DNA of 64,000 nt from G963556115 sp963677015 (lineage in GTDB: Bacteria; Planctomycetota; SZUA-567): positions 124,001 through 188,000 of the forward strand of contig OY781533.1 in the NCBI GenBank assembly GCA_963677015.1, written 5' to 3'. The notes beneath the pieces were generated by a model. It was not told the origin of the DNA and did not search any database. It saw only the letters and a list, made by a program, of their open reading frames with translations. Positions 1 to 7,720 of the stretch are shown here, one piece after another (position 1 is the first letter of the stretch; every line of letters begins with the position of its first letter). The translations under genes and the position numbers were made by a program.

Positions 1-528
1 TGATAAAAGAGGGTTGGGTATACCTTCTATCTGCTTTTTCGTGTAAATTCCAGTAGCCCCGTTGTTTAAAACATTAGTGTCAATGTCAGTGGCTAGCAGT
101 TTTACATCCCAGTGCTCTATATCTACAATAGACTCGAAGAGTGTTATTGCAATAGTATAGACTTCAGCTCCTGAACTGCAGCCGGCACTCCAGCCCCGCA
201 GCTTCAGGTCTTTGTTATAGGCCGCTTTTGCAGTGATTTCAGGCAGCATTACCCGCTGCATGAAATCAAAGTGCGATGATTCACGAAAAAAAGAGGTAAG
301 GTTGGTTGAGATCGCATTCATCAATTCGCTCAGAGCGTCCCCGGTGTCATCACTGGTTAAGTGATCATAATATTCTTGAAAACCTGAGAAATTATGCTGC
401 CTTATCAGTTTACCCAATCTGGTGTTTACCAGTTCGAATTTACTTTTTGTCAAGTGTATGCCGCAATTCTCCATTACGTAATCGGAAATCTTTTTGAATA
501 AGCTGGTGGTCAAGTCGGTTTTTGACAT
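1..528 (-). CDS. cheR: CheR-type chemotaxis receptor methyltransferase, N-terminal part (cut by window edge)
   Basis: The minus strand stays open from an ATG at 528 to the window start, giving 176 codons without a stop. CheR enzymes use S-adenosylmethionine to methylate glutamates of chemoreceptors in the cytoplasm. The first ~75 residues look like the helical CheR N-domain, with a TNLTSFFRE segment at the join to the catalytic domain. The SAM-binding motif GWSAGCSSGAEVYTIA and the following acidic ATDIDTNVL strand are clear. The 3' end lies outside the window. No receptor or other che gene is adjacent, so this may serve an alternative signalling pathway. Family call is sure; the pathway is not. 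Confidence 0.85.
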   Translation of the reverse strand, partial: MSKTDLTTSLFKKISDYVMENCGIHLTKSKFELVNTRLGKLIRQHNFSGFQEYYDHLTSDDTGDALSELMNAISTNLTSFFRESSHFDFMQRVMLPEITAKAAYNKDLKLRGWSAGCSSGAEVYTIAITLFESIVDIEHWDVKLLATDIDTNVLNNGATGIYTKKQIEGIPNPLLS

Positions 529-782
529 ATAAATAAACCTTATTTTATTCGATTATTCATTAAATTGCTGGATTATACAGGCAATTTATGTTATTATGTG
601 CTGATTACTGTCCTTTTGGCATAAATTATAATTTAGTTTGTATTTTTTGCAACAGAATAAAATAGGTCTGAAATATTAATTTATTCTTATTGCTGATGGC
701 CGTGTGTCTGTTGGCCAGGGATCAGTACTAGTGTTTTTAATTCATTATATAATATAAGATTAGGAAGGTAAAAGTTAAGCAT

Positions 783-1298
783 ATGTGGCGATTCTGGATG
801 GTTGTGGTGCTTACTATCTTTGCTGATCTGGGCAGTAAAAAATATATATTTTCAAAGCTGTTGGAAACCCCTGCGCAGAAAGTTGAACTTATCTCCGGCT
901 GGTTGTCATTTACCCTGCATCTTAACAAAGGTGCTGTCTGGGGTATAGGTGGTGGTAAACCTGTGCTGATTATAGCTGTTACAGCGATTATTATTCCTAT
1001 TGTAGTATATTTGGCGTATACTTCACAGAAAAGCGGTAAATCATTTTTGCCTCTTCTGGGGTTTGGTATGCTGCTTGGCGGGGCTCTGGGTAATCTTTAT
1101 GACCGGGTTTTTACCAGCATGCAGCTGCGCGGTTATTCTCAGAGTTATTACGGGGTGCGCGATTTTGTTGATTTTAGAATTCCGGGAGTATATAATTGGC
1201 CGGTATTCAATATTGCGGATGTCGCTATTGTGCTGGGTGTGATTATATTTATTCTCTGGAGCCTGAGCAGTGGTGGGAAGAATAGCTCTAAAGATTAG
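783..1298 (+). CDS. lspA: Lipoprotein signal peptidase (signal peptidase II)
   Basis: This inner-membrane aspartic protease cleaves the signal peptide of prolipoproteins after lipidation of the lipobox cysteine. The 171-residue length fits the family. Hydrophobic segments are visible near residues 4-15, 60-78, 88-103 and 143-160. The two catalytic aspartates sit in GNLYDR (D107) and FNIADVAI (D146), both conserved family motifs. Its substrates in this window would include the lipoproteins starting at 10251, 11581 and 39095. The ATG at 783 is preceded by an AGGAAGG stretch about 14 bases upstream, which is rather far. It is transcribed alone, with the cheR gene diverging upstream. Confidence 0.93.
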   Translation: MWRFWMVVVLTIFADLGSKKYIFSKLLETPAQKVELISGWLSFTLHLNKGAVWGIGGGKPVLIIAVTAIIIPIVVYLAYTSQKSGKSFLPLLGFGMLLGGALGNLYDRVFTSMQLRGYSQSYYGVRDFVDFRIPGVYNWPVFNIADVAIVLGVIIFILWSLSSGGKNSSKD

Positions 1299-1423
1299 AT
1301 TTAGTATTTGCTGTAATTTAAAATTTGTGTTATAAAAATATTGTATATATAATTATAATGAGTTTGTGTATTTAGTGCGTTTGGATTTTTTTGGTTGGTA
1401 AACAAAACTCTAAGGAGAATGTT

Positions 1424-2596
1424 ATGAATTGGGATTTCGAATACTTTATACCAACTAGAATTATTTTTGGTGCCGGTAAGCTTGCAAAGCTTGCAACCGA
1501 AAAACTGCCGGGAAAGAAAGCTTTTATTGTTATTAGTTCCGGCAAATCAATGAAGGCAAACGGTTACCTTGATAAAGTAATTGGTTATCTTAAGGATAAT
1601 GGTGTGGATTCGGTAGTTTTCGATAAAATACTGCCTAATCCTATACTTGATCATGTTATGGAAGGTGCCAAGCTTTTAAAAGATAACGGGTGTGATTTTA
1701 TTGTCGGTTTGGGTGGTGGAAGCTCTATTGACAGTGCCAAGAGTATTGCTTTGATGGCAACAAATCCTGGTGATTACTGGGATTATATCGGGACTGGAAG
1801 TGGTAAAGGCAAGGAGCTTGTAAATAAGGCATTACCGCTGATAGCTATTCCTACTACTGCCGGAACCGGAACTGAATCTGACCCCTGGACGGTGATAACC
1901 AATACTCAGACCAATGAGAAGACTGGTTTTGGAGTAATTCCAGATACCTTCCCGGTAATGTCAATCGTTGATCCTGAATTGATGCTCAGTGTTCCTCCAC
2001 GTCTGACCGCTTTTCAGGGTATTGATGCTTTCTGCCATTCAATTGAAGGCTATATCGCCAAGGTAGGTCAACCGGCGAGTGATATTTTCGCACTCTCAAG
2101 TGTTAAGCTAATAGCTGAAAATCTTCCGGCGGTCGTGAAAGACGGTTCATGTATTAAAGGCAGGTCTGCAATTGCCTGGGCCAGTACTCAGGCGGGTATG
2201 GTTGAATCTACTTCCAGCTGTACCTCTGAGCATTCAATTGAGCATGCTCTAAGTGCTTATCATCCTGAGCTGCCACATGGAGCCGGTCTTACCTGTCTGC
2301 TGGTACCGTATCATACCGTTATGATTGAAAAGTGGCCTGATCAGCGTTATGTGGATATGGCAAAAGCTATGGGATACCCTGCAGAGAAACCTGAAGATTT
2401 TGTCTCTGCGCTCAAGAAGCTGATCGCTGACTGTGGTCTGGCTGAACTTTCGCTTGCGGATTACGGAATTGATAAATCCGAAGCGGATAAAATTGCAGAA
2501 AATGCTTATTATGCAATGGGACCGCTCTTTGATGTAGATCCTGGCAAGCTTGAAAAAGACGATGTGATTAGAATTGTTCAGATGTGTTTTGAATAA
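1424..2596 (+). CDS. Iron-containing alcohol dehydrogenase
   Basis: The 390-residue protein belongs to the group III (iron-type) NAD(P)H-dependent alcohol dehydrogenases, which reduce aldehydes or oxidise alcohols in the cytoplasm. The nucleotide-binding GGGSSIDSAK segment, the TTAGTGTESD loop, and the metal-site stretches GIDAFCHSIEGY and HSIEHALSAYHPELPHG (Asp/His ligands) are all present. I chose ATG 1424 because AAGGAG lies just upstream; a longer TTG-started reading from 1391 has no such site. It is a single-gene unit ending in a strong hairpin terminator. Specificity (butanol, 1,3-propanediol, lactaldehyde and so on) cannot be told from sequence. Confidence 0.9.
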   Translation: MNWDFEYFIPTRIIFGAGKLAKLATEKLPGKKAFIVISSGKSMKANGYLDKVIGYLKDNGVDSVVFDKILPNPILDHVMEGAKLLKDNGCDFIVGLGGGSSIDSAKSIALMATNPGDYWDYIGTGSGKGKELVNKALPLIAIPTTAGTGTESDPWTVITNTQTNEKTGFGVIPDTFPVMSIVDPELMLSVPPRLTAFQGIDAFCHSIEGYIAKVGQPASDIFALSSVKLIAENLPAVVKDGSCIKGRSAIAWASTQAGMVESTSSCTSEHSIEHALSAYHPELPHGAGLTCLLVPYHTVMIEKWPDQRYVDMAKAMGYPAEKPEDFVSALKKLIADCGLAELSLADYGIDKSEADKIAENAYYAMGPLFDVDPGKLEKDDVIRIVQMCFE

Positions 2597-2619
2597 TAGA
2601 GGTATTTTGAGTATACTTG

Positions 2620-2657
2620 CAGTCTGCATAGAGATCTCTATGCAGACTGTTTTTTTT
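2620..2657 (+). terminator. Rho-independent terminator after the Fe-alcohol dehydrogenase
   Basis: A perfect 13-bp inverted repeat (CAGTCTGCATAGA, loop GATC) is followed directly by eight T residues. It lies between the dehydrogenase stop and pyrD, so it also shows that pyrD does not start upstream of it. Confidence 0.92.
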
Positions 2658-2681
2658 AGGTTGATAAAGTTGAGTATGGTT

Positions 2682-3596
2682 ATGAATATTAATGATAGAC
2701 TTAAGACAAGTGTAGGTGGATTGGAATTTACCAATCCTATCTTTCCGGCATCTGGAACTTATGGCAGCGGTAAGGAGTATAGTGACTTCATAGATATTGG
2801 TAAATTGGGTGCGGTTGTGACCAAGAGCGTTACTCCGCGTGCAACCATTGGTAATCCGCCACCGCGTGTGGTTGAGACTCCGTCTGGCATGCTCAATGCT
2901 ATCGGTCTGCAGAATGGCGGGGTTGATGAATTCAAGCAAAATCTTCTGCCTCCGCTTTTAGAAGCAAATCAGCATATAGTTGTGAATGTTGCAGGTAAAA
3001 GTGAAGATGATTATATGTATGTGGTCGAGGCATTGGCTGCCGCGCCGGTATCGGCGCTCGAGATCAATATTTCCTGTCCTAATGTCAAAGAGGGCGGCAT
3101 GGCTTTTGGAGTGTGTGGCAGAAGTTCTGCAGCGCTGGTATCCCGGCTTAAAACAGTTACTGATTTGCCGCTTTGGATAAAGTTATCACCAAATGTAACT
3201 GATATTGCGGCAATAGCGGTTGAGATAGCTGCCGCTGGGGCGGATGCACTGGTTGTGAGCAATACTTATCTTGGTATGGCCATTGATATTGAGAAGCGCC
3301 GCCCGATTCTGGCAAATGTTACCGGTGGACTTTCCGGGCCTGCGATACATCCATTGGCCTTACGCTGTGTCTTTCAGGTCGCGCGTGCTGTGAGTTGTCC
3401 GGTTATTGCCTGTGGTGGAATTGCCGGTATTCGTGAGGTTGTGGCATTTCTTCTTGCCGGTGCCTGTGCGTGTGAAGTTGGAATGATGAATTTTCCTGAA
3501 CCTGGCATTACTGTAAGGCTGATCGAGGAATTGGGTCTTTGGCTCGAAGAGCATGATACTACAGTTGCCGAGATAATTGGTGGTCTTGAGATTTAA
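2682..3596 (+). CDS. pyrD: Dihydroorotate dehydrogenase, class 1B catalytic subunit
   Basis: The enzyme oxidises dihydroorotate to orotate in de novo pyrimidine synthesis, with FMN in a TIM barrel. It opens with the family pattern GLEFTNPIFPASGTYGSG. The NISCPNVKEGG motif carries the catalytic cysteine typical of class 1 enzymes (class 2 has serine). FMN-phosphate loops appear near CGGIAGIREVVAFLLAGA. Class 1B enzymes usually pair with a PyrK electron-transfer subunit; none is in the window. The start is ATG 2682 (GAG seven bases upstream) or ATG 2676; the longer open frame from 2574 would run through the upstream terminator. Length about 304 residues is normal. Confidence 0.9.
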   Translation: MNINDRLKTSVGGLEFTNPIFPASGTYGSGKEYSDFIDIGKLGAVVTKSVTPRATIGNPPPRVVETPSGMLNAIGLQNGGVDEFKQNLLPPLLEANQHIVVNVAGKSEDDYMYVVEALAAAPVSALEINISCPNVKEGGMAFGVCGRSSAALVSRLKTVTDLPLWIKLSPNVTDIAAIAVEIAAAGADALVVSNTYLGMAIDIEKRRPILANVTGGLSGPAIHPLALRCVFQVARAVSCPVIACGGIAGIREVVAFLLAGACACEVGMMNFPEPGITVRLIEELGLWLEEHDTTVAEIIGGLEI

Positions 3597-3753
3597 GAAC
3601 AATGTTATTTTGGGTTAAGTTTTAGGGTAGGCAGTAATAACGGAGCAGGCCGGGTAGTATTATATAATATTCGTTATCACAATATATTATGTGATTTGTG
3701 ATCTATGGTTATACAGACTTGGGATTATTTTTTAATATTTTTAGCTTTAGCTC

Positions 3754-3781
3754 TTGATTAATATATTTAATTACATAAAAT
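3754..3781 (+). promoter_or_regulatory. Sigma70-type promoter of the tRNA-Cys gene
   Basis: TTGATT at 3754-3759 and TAAAAT at 3776-3781 are separated by 16 bases. The expected start point, near 3788, lies just before the tRNA. This is a sequence match only. Confidence 0.6.
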
Positions 3782-3795
3782 CTTCTACTCAAGAC

Positions 3796-3870
3796 GGTGG
3801 CGTAGCCAAGTGGTAAGGCAATGGTTTGCAAAACCATCATGCATCGGTTCAAATCCGATCGCCACCTCCA
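3796..3870 (+). tRNA. tRNA-Cys (GCA anticodon)
   Basis: The acceptor stem GGTGGCG pairs with CGCCACC at the 3' end, followed by discriminator T, as expected for tRNA-Cys, and an encoded CCA. The anticodon arm ATGGT-TTGCAAA-ACCAT presents GCA. The T arm has the GGTTCAAATCC pattern. It stands alone between its own promoter and a strong terminator, so it is a single-gene transcript. Confidence 0.96.
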
Positions 3871-3876
3871 GATTTA

Positions 3877-3913
3877 AGCACCTGTATTCATTTTGAATAC
3901 AGGTGCTTTTTTT
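3877..3913 (+). terminator. Rho-independent terminator after tRNA-Cys
   Basis: A 14-bp perfect inverted repeat (arms around AGCACCTGTATTC, loop ATTTT or similar) is followed by a run of T residues. Confidence 0.93.
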
Positions 3914-3965
3914 ATTGAGTTTATATAACAGAGTGTTATTTTCAAGTTATTCTGATTATAGTACA

Positions 3966-4001
3966 ATAAAAAAGACGCAGAAACTTGAGTTCTGCGTCTT
4001 T
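3966..4001 (-). terminator. Terminator of the glutaredoxin-like gene
   Basis: The inverted repeat AAAGACGCAGAA / TTCTGCGTCTTT, read on the minus strand, ends in a T-rich run. It lies 20 bases beyond the stop of the minus-strand gene at 4021-4287. Confidence 0.88.
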
Positions 4002-4020
4002 GAGGTAATTTTTATTCAGT

Positions 4021-4287
4021 TTAGCGATTTGCTTTGCGCATCTTTTTAAGTTGGCGCATAGCTCCCGGATAATCATGGAACTGATCATCAACTTTGATTA
4101 GTGGCAGTGAGTCATGGTAGGTGTGTGCTGCCATAGCTTCAACCGAACCATCCTCTCTCCAGCCTTCATGGTGTTCTATATGATAAGAAAGATTGTGCTC
4201 CTGATAGTCAAATCCCATCATTTTAATCTTCTTTTTTGCTGCTTCACATATACCACACCCAGGCTTTGAATAAACTTTAATTACCAT
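4021..4287 (-). CDS. Glutaredoxin-like thiol protein (CGIC motif)
   Basis: This 88-residue protein begins with a thioredoxin-fold pattern (VIKVYSKPGCGICEAAKKKI): a beta strand, then a CxxC redox site at residues 11-14, then a helix. A SLPLIKVDDQ segment fits the cis-proline strand before the last helix. Proteins of this kind exchange disulfides or reduce small substrates in the cytoplasm. The middle (residues ~33-60) is unusually rich in histidine and acidic residues compared with common glutaredoxins, so a metal- or substrate-specific role is possible. The start is supported by an AGGGGGA ribosome site. It is a single-gene unit with its own terminator. The exact partner is unknown. Confidence 0.8.
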   Translation of the reverse strand: MVIKVYSKPGCGICEAAKKKIKMMGFDYQEHNLSYHIEHHEGWREDGSVEAMAAHTYHDSLPLIKVDDQFHDYPGAMRQLKKMRKANR

Positions 4288-4911
4288 TGTCGGCTTCCCC
4301 CTTTAAAATGGTTATCTACAAAATCTTTATATTTGCTTCTGCGCAATTACAACACGGAAAAGCACAGAAGATTCTAATAAATTTTATCAACTTTAATCGT
4401 AAATATACGAGCATAGTTGAATTTAGTAATATTAATAATAAAAATAAATAATAATTCTGAAATCGTTTCAGGTTTGAAGTTTGCTTCAACTAATTCCGTT
4501 TATACAGGAAATGATGTTTAAAATCAAGAAAAAAAATAACAAAATATAGTAATAAAAATATTATTGACACTATATATAGTGTCTGTTTGGTATGTCTCAA
4601 TTGTTTCGATCAATCGTAAATCCTTGAATGGTAGAGGGTAACTACAAGGTGCACAAAATGTGAAATAGCATATCTGGTAAGAAAATAATTTACGAAAAAA
4701 ATTGATTATACATTTTATTTTTTTGGGTAATATCTGAGAGTATATTATGGTGTAAAAAAACAGTATGTCATTCTGTGTTTATTCCTGAAATCTGTAACAT
4801 AATACCGAATAAACGGTTGGCGTATGGAAGTGTTGTATAGTGTAATATTATGATATCTAAAAATTAATTTTATGCTGATTAGCTGAATATATTAAGTAAA
4901 TAATAGATTTA
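4288..4911. other. 624-base intergenic region with an 18-bp palindrome
   Basis: This very AT-rich stretch lies between two minus-strand genes. I found no open frame with a credible ribosome site. Part of it must hold the promoter of the glutaredoxin-like gene. The one clear structure is the perfect palindrome GACACTATATATAGTGTC at 4566-4583, partly overlapping a TTGACA hexamer. Confidence 0.7.
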
Positions 4912-5685
4912 CTATAATACTTTAGTCCATATGCGGTCATTATAATCAAATTCCACATGAAGATTAATATCAAAGGCGTCACTCATGTTTTTGCTGTTGA
5001 TGACCTCGTGTTTTTTCCCTTGATGTATTATTCTGCCGTTTTTGATTATCAGTGCGTGAGAGGTGAGGGCTGGTATCTCCTCTGTATGGTGAGTTACGTA
5101 AAGAAGGTTCATGATCGGCATTTTTTCAATAGATTCCAGCAGGTCTTCCCGACTGTTGATATCAAGCCCGGCGCATACCTCATCAAGTATAAGTATATCG
5201 GGATTGCTTATGAGAGATCTGGCCAGTCTGACTTTCTGTTTTTCTCCTTGAGAGAGTTTGCAGAATTGGCGTTTGGCAATATGGCTGCAGTTGAGTGATG
5301 TCAGCAGGTCATGAGCGATATCGATATCAATATTTGAAGGTTGCTGGTATAATTCGTAAGTGGAATATATTCCAGTGATTACAAGATTGAGGGCGGTTTC
5401 GGTCGGTGGGAGCCATTTGTCGATGCTTGCTCCTACCCACCCGATGCGTTTTTTCAGTTTTGGCAGGTCACAGAACCCCAGCTGCTGACCGAAGAGCCAG
5501 ACCGAGCCGGTAGTGGGCCAGAGATCACCATATACCGCCCGCAAAAGGCTGGTCTTTCCTGAACCGTTGCAGCCGATAAGAGCCCAGTGTTCATGAGGTT
5601 TAACTTCCCAGTCTATTCCTTTGATAATATGGTTGTCATTTCTGGTTATATGTATATCGCTGGTTTTTATAATTGAAGCGTTCAT
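4912..5685 (-). CDS. Orphan ABC transporter ATP-binding protein (ModF/YlmA-like)
   Basis: This is a 257-residue single ABC ATPase. Walker A is GCNGSGKTSLL, the signature is LSQGEKQKVRLARSL, Walker B is ILILDEVCAG, and the switch histidine follows in VTHHTEE. The aromatic A-loop lies in HWALIG. The overall pattern resembles the COG1119 (ModF/YlmA-like) branch rather than classical importers. No permease or binding protein is next to it, so it may work with a distant membrane partner or in a non-transport role. The ATG at 5685 follows a modest upstream site. The gene runs opposite to the EAL/HDOD gene at 5823. Confidence 0.85.
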   Translation of the reverse strand: MNASIIKTSDIHITRNDNHIIKGIDWEVKPHEHWALIGCNGSGKTSLLRAVYGDLWPTTGSVWLFGQQLGFCDLPKLKKRIGWVGASIDKWLPPTETALNLVITGIYSTYELYQQPSNIDIDIAHDLLTSLNCSHIAKRQFCKLSQGEKQKVRLARSLISNPDILILDEVCAGLDINSREDLLESIEKMPIMNLLYVTHHTEEIPALTSHALIIKNGRIIHQGKKHEVINSKNMSDAFDINLHVEFDYNDRIWTKVL

Positions 5686-5822
5686 CGTTGCCTGTATCTG
5701 TACTGTGTAAAAAAAAAAAATTCTGCTGCCGGAAAAAATGCAACATGTAATTAATTAATAATATAATATATATGTTATTTATCAAGTGTGTTGAGTTAAA
5801 ACTATATTTTAAGGTAAGCAGG

Positions 5823-7064
5823 ATGAATATTAATTATATAGCGCGTCAGCCTATTCTTGATCTGAAGCTGAACACCTGGGGTTATGAGCTTTTGTTTAGA
5901 GCCGGAGCGGAGAATTCATTTTTAAACAGTGAGAACCGTTATGATGGTGATACCGCGACTATGTCGGTTATTAATAATGCGTTATTGGATAATATTCATA
6001 ATCTGTCACTGGGGGTAATGAGTCTTATAAATTTTACCCGGGGACTTATACTCGATGAGTATGCGCTGCTCCTCAATAGATCCAATACAATAATCGAGAT
6101 TCTTGAAAATGTGGTTCCGGACACGGAGGTTGTTTATGCTTGTAAAAAGCTCAAGGATAAAGGGTATATTTTAGCTTTGGATGATTTCTTTTTCCGGGAG
6201 GAGTATCATGAATTACTGATACTTGCGGATATTGTGAAAATAGATTTTATCGCGGCAAAACGAGAGGAAATAGTTGAACTTGTAGCCAGGTTGAAACCAT
6301 ATAATGTAAAACTGCTGGCGGAAAAAATAGAAAACTACGATGACTTTGAGTTTGCCAAAGATTTGGGGTGTATTCTGTTTCAGGGGTATTTCTTTAGTAA
6401 ACCGGTTATGGTCCGAAGGGATCATATTCAGGAATCAAAGCTTGCAAAGCTGCATCTGCTGGGTGAAGTCAATTCCAAGATGTTTGATATTGATAAGATT
6501 GAAGAGATAATAAAAAGTGATCCCGTGTTGACACTACGGCTGTTACGTTATCTTAATTCAGCGTTTTTTGGTCTCAGAAATGAGGTTAAGAATATACATC
6601 ATGCAATTGTTATGCTTGGCCCTAAAAAACTTAGACGGTGGATTACAGTGGTAATTTCGGCGGATCTTAGCGAGGGGAAGCCTTTGGAGCTTTTGAAGGA
6701 AAGTCTGTTCAGAGCGAAGTTTTGTGAACTGCTTGGTGAAAATGCTACAGGGGTAGAGAGGGAGGAAGATTTTTTCCTGTTGGGTCTCTTATCGCATATT
6801 GATGCTTTTTTTGGACAGCCCAAGGATGTGTTGCTGGATAATTTACCAATATCAAAGCATATCAAAGGAGTGCTTGTTGGCCTTGATGAATGCAGTTTGC
6901 TGCATGATTCACTTGAAATTGCGCAGGCTCTGGGCTTAGGTATGTGGGATTATGTTGATAATATATCTCAGAAAAATAATATTGATGGAAGCCTGATAAA
7001 AAGCTCATACTTCAGTGCCGTGAATCACGCCAATGATTACATCGCAATGGTCCCAAAAGAATAA
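5823..7064 (+). CDS. EAL-like plus HDOD domain signalling protein (YuxH family)
   Basis: The 413-residue protein has the YuxH layout. The first ~200 residues resemble an EAL domain, starting ARQPILDLKLNTWGYELLFR; the metal-binding EAL triplet is replaced by YELL, so phosphodiesterase activity is unlikely. Residues ~210-410 form an HDOD domain (SDPVLTLRLLRYLNSAFFG, IHHAIVMLGPKKLRRWI). Such proteins usually act as c-di-GMP or signalling adaptors in motility or stress. ATG 5823 is chosen because AAGGTAAGCAGG precedes it; an upstream in-frame ATG at 5772 has no site. A 12-bp hairpin begins at its stop codon and is shared with the opposite gene. Confidence 0.85.
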   Translation: MNINYIARQPILDLKLNTWGYELLFRAGAENSFLNSENRYDGDTATMSVINNALLDNIHNLSLGVMSLINFTRGLILDEYALLLNRSNTIIEILENVVPDTEVVYACKKLKDKGYILALDDFFFREEYHELLILADIVKIDFIAAKREEIVELVARLKPYNVKLLAEKIENYDDFEFAKDLGCILFQGYFFSKPVMVRRDHIQESKLAKLHLLGEVNSKMFDIDKIEEIIKSDPVLTLRLLRYLNSAFFGLRNEVKNIHHAIVMLGPKKLRRWITVVISADLSEGKPLELLKESLFRAKFCELLGENATGVEREEDFFLLGLLSHIDAFFGQPKDVLLDNLPISKHIKGVLVGLDECSLLHDSLEIAQALGLGMWDYVDNISQKNNIDGSLIKSSYFSAVNHANDYIAMVPKE

Positions 7065-7092
7065 GATCCGGACAGTTATCTGTACCGGATCT
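7064..7092 (-). terminator. Hairpin terminator between the HDOD gene and the gene at 7127-7624
   Basis: AGATCCGG-ACAG pairs with CTGT-CCGGATCT (one bulged A, loop TTAT). Read on the minus strand the stem is followed by a T-rich stretch; on the plus strand there is no T run, so it mainly serves the minus-strand gene. Confidence 0.75.
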
Positions 7093-7126
7093 GTAATGAA
7101 TAATTATATTATTAAGAAGTGAGAAT

Positions 7127-7624
7127 TTATTTCTGTGGTGCCGGTTTCTCCATACTTGCTTTCTGCATGGCAGCATTCTTCTTTTTGAAATCATCGAGAG
7201 AGCTGTAGTCTGTGATTGTCAGTTTGCCGTTACCGCCGTTGAATTCCAGCATGCCGTCAACGTAGACAACTTTTTCCGCGGATTCTTTTTGAATACGTTC
7301 CATACCGTTCTTTTCGCCTTCACTCATACCGGTGATTCCAAATTCTTCAACAATTTTCTTACCTGTCTCATCGAGATTTACCGGTATGCCTACCAGTTGC
7401 CCCTGAGGATTTTTGGGAGATTGTACTTTCGTTAGCAGGATTACATTGGTGGCGTCTTTAGCATTGATCAGTATTACACCGATTCCTTTAAGTGGTTTGT
7501 CAGCAGTTTTCTGAGTAGCGGCGGGGTTCTTCTGGGCTGCCTTTTCATCTGCTTTTACTGCTGTTGAGCTTAATACAGCAAGGGTAAGCAGGAGAAAAGC
7601 CTGAATAATTCTCTTAGTCTTCAT
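7127..7624 (-). CDS. Secreted protein of unknown function
   Basis: I do not recognise this 165-residue protein. It begins with a typical Sec signal peptide (basic MKTKR, hydrophobic AFLLLTLAVL, likely cut after VKA near residue 25). A low-complexity Ala/Lys/Gln/Pro linker (residues ~26-45) follows. The mature part has a strand-rich segment (GIGVILINAKDATNVILLTKVQSP) and a second one around VVYVDGMLEFNGGNGKLTITDYSS. The C-terminus is Lys/Pro-rich. The strong upstream ATG context and its own terminator suggest a stand-alone periplasmic protein. PriA, upstream, is 96 bases away and may be co-transcribed. Confidence 0.7.
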   Translation of the reverse strand: MKTKRIIQAFLLLTLAVLSSTAVKADEKAAQKNPAATQKTADKPLKGIGVILINAKDATNVILLTKVQSPKNPQGQLVGIPVNLDETGKKIVEEFGITGMSEGEKNGMERIQKESAEKVVYVDGMLEFNGGNGKLTITDYSSLDDFKKKNAAMQKASMEKPAPQK

Positions 7625-7720
7625 ATGATTTCCTTATATATTGTATTTAAAAATTAAGCGAAGCTGCTTATATCACTAACTATCATAGACTATAACTATT
7701 CCTTTGATAAAAATAATTAT

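Noticed and set aside
2574..2681. Longer N-terminus of PyrD
   Set aside because: It would overlap the stop of the previous gene and run through a strong terminator hairpin.
5823..7064. Active c-di-GMP phosphodiesterase
   Set aside because: The EAL triplet is replaced by YELL, normal for this YuxH-like family, so the domain is probably a non-enzymatic adaptor.
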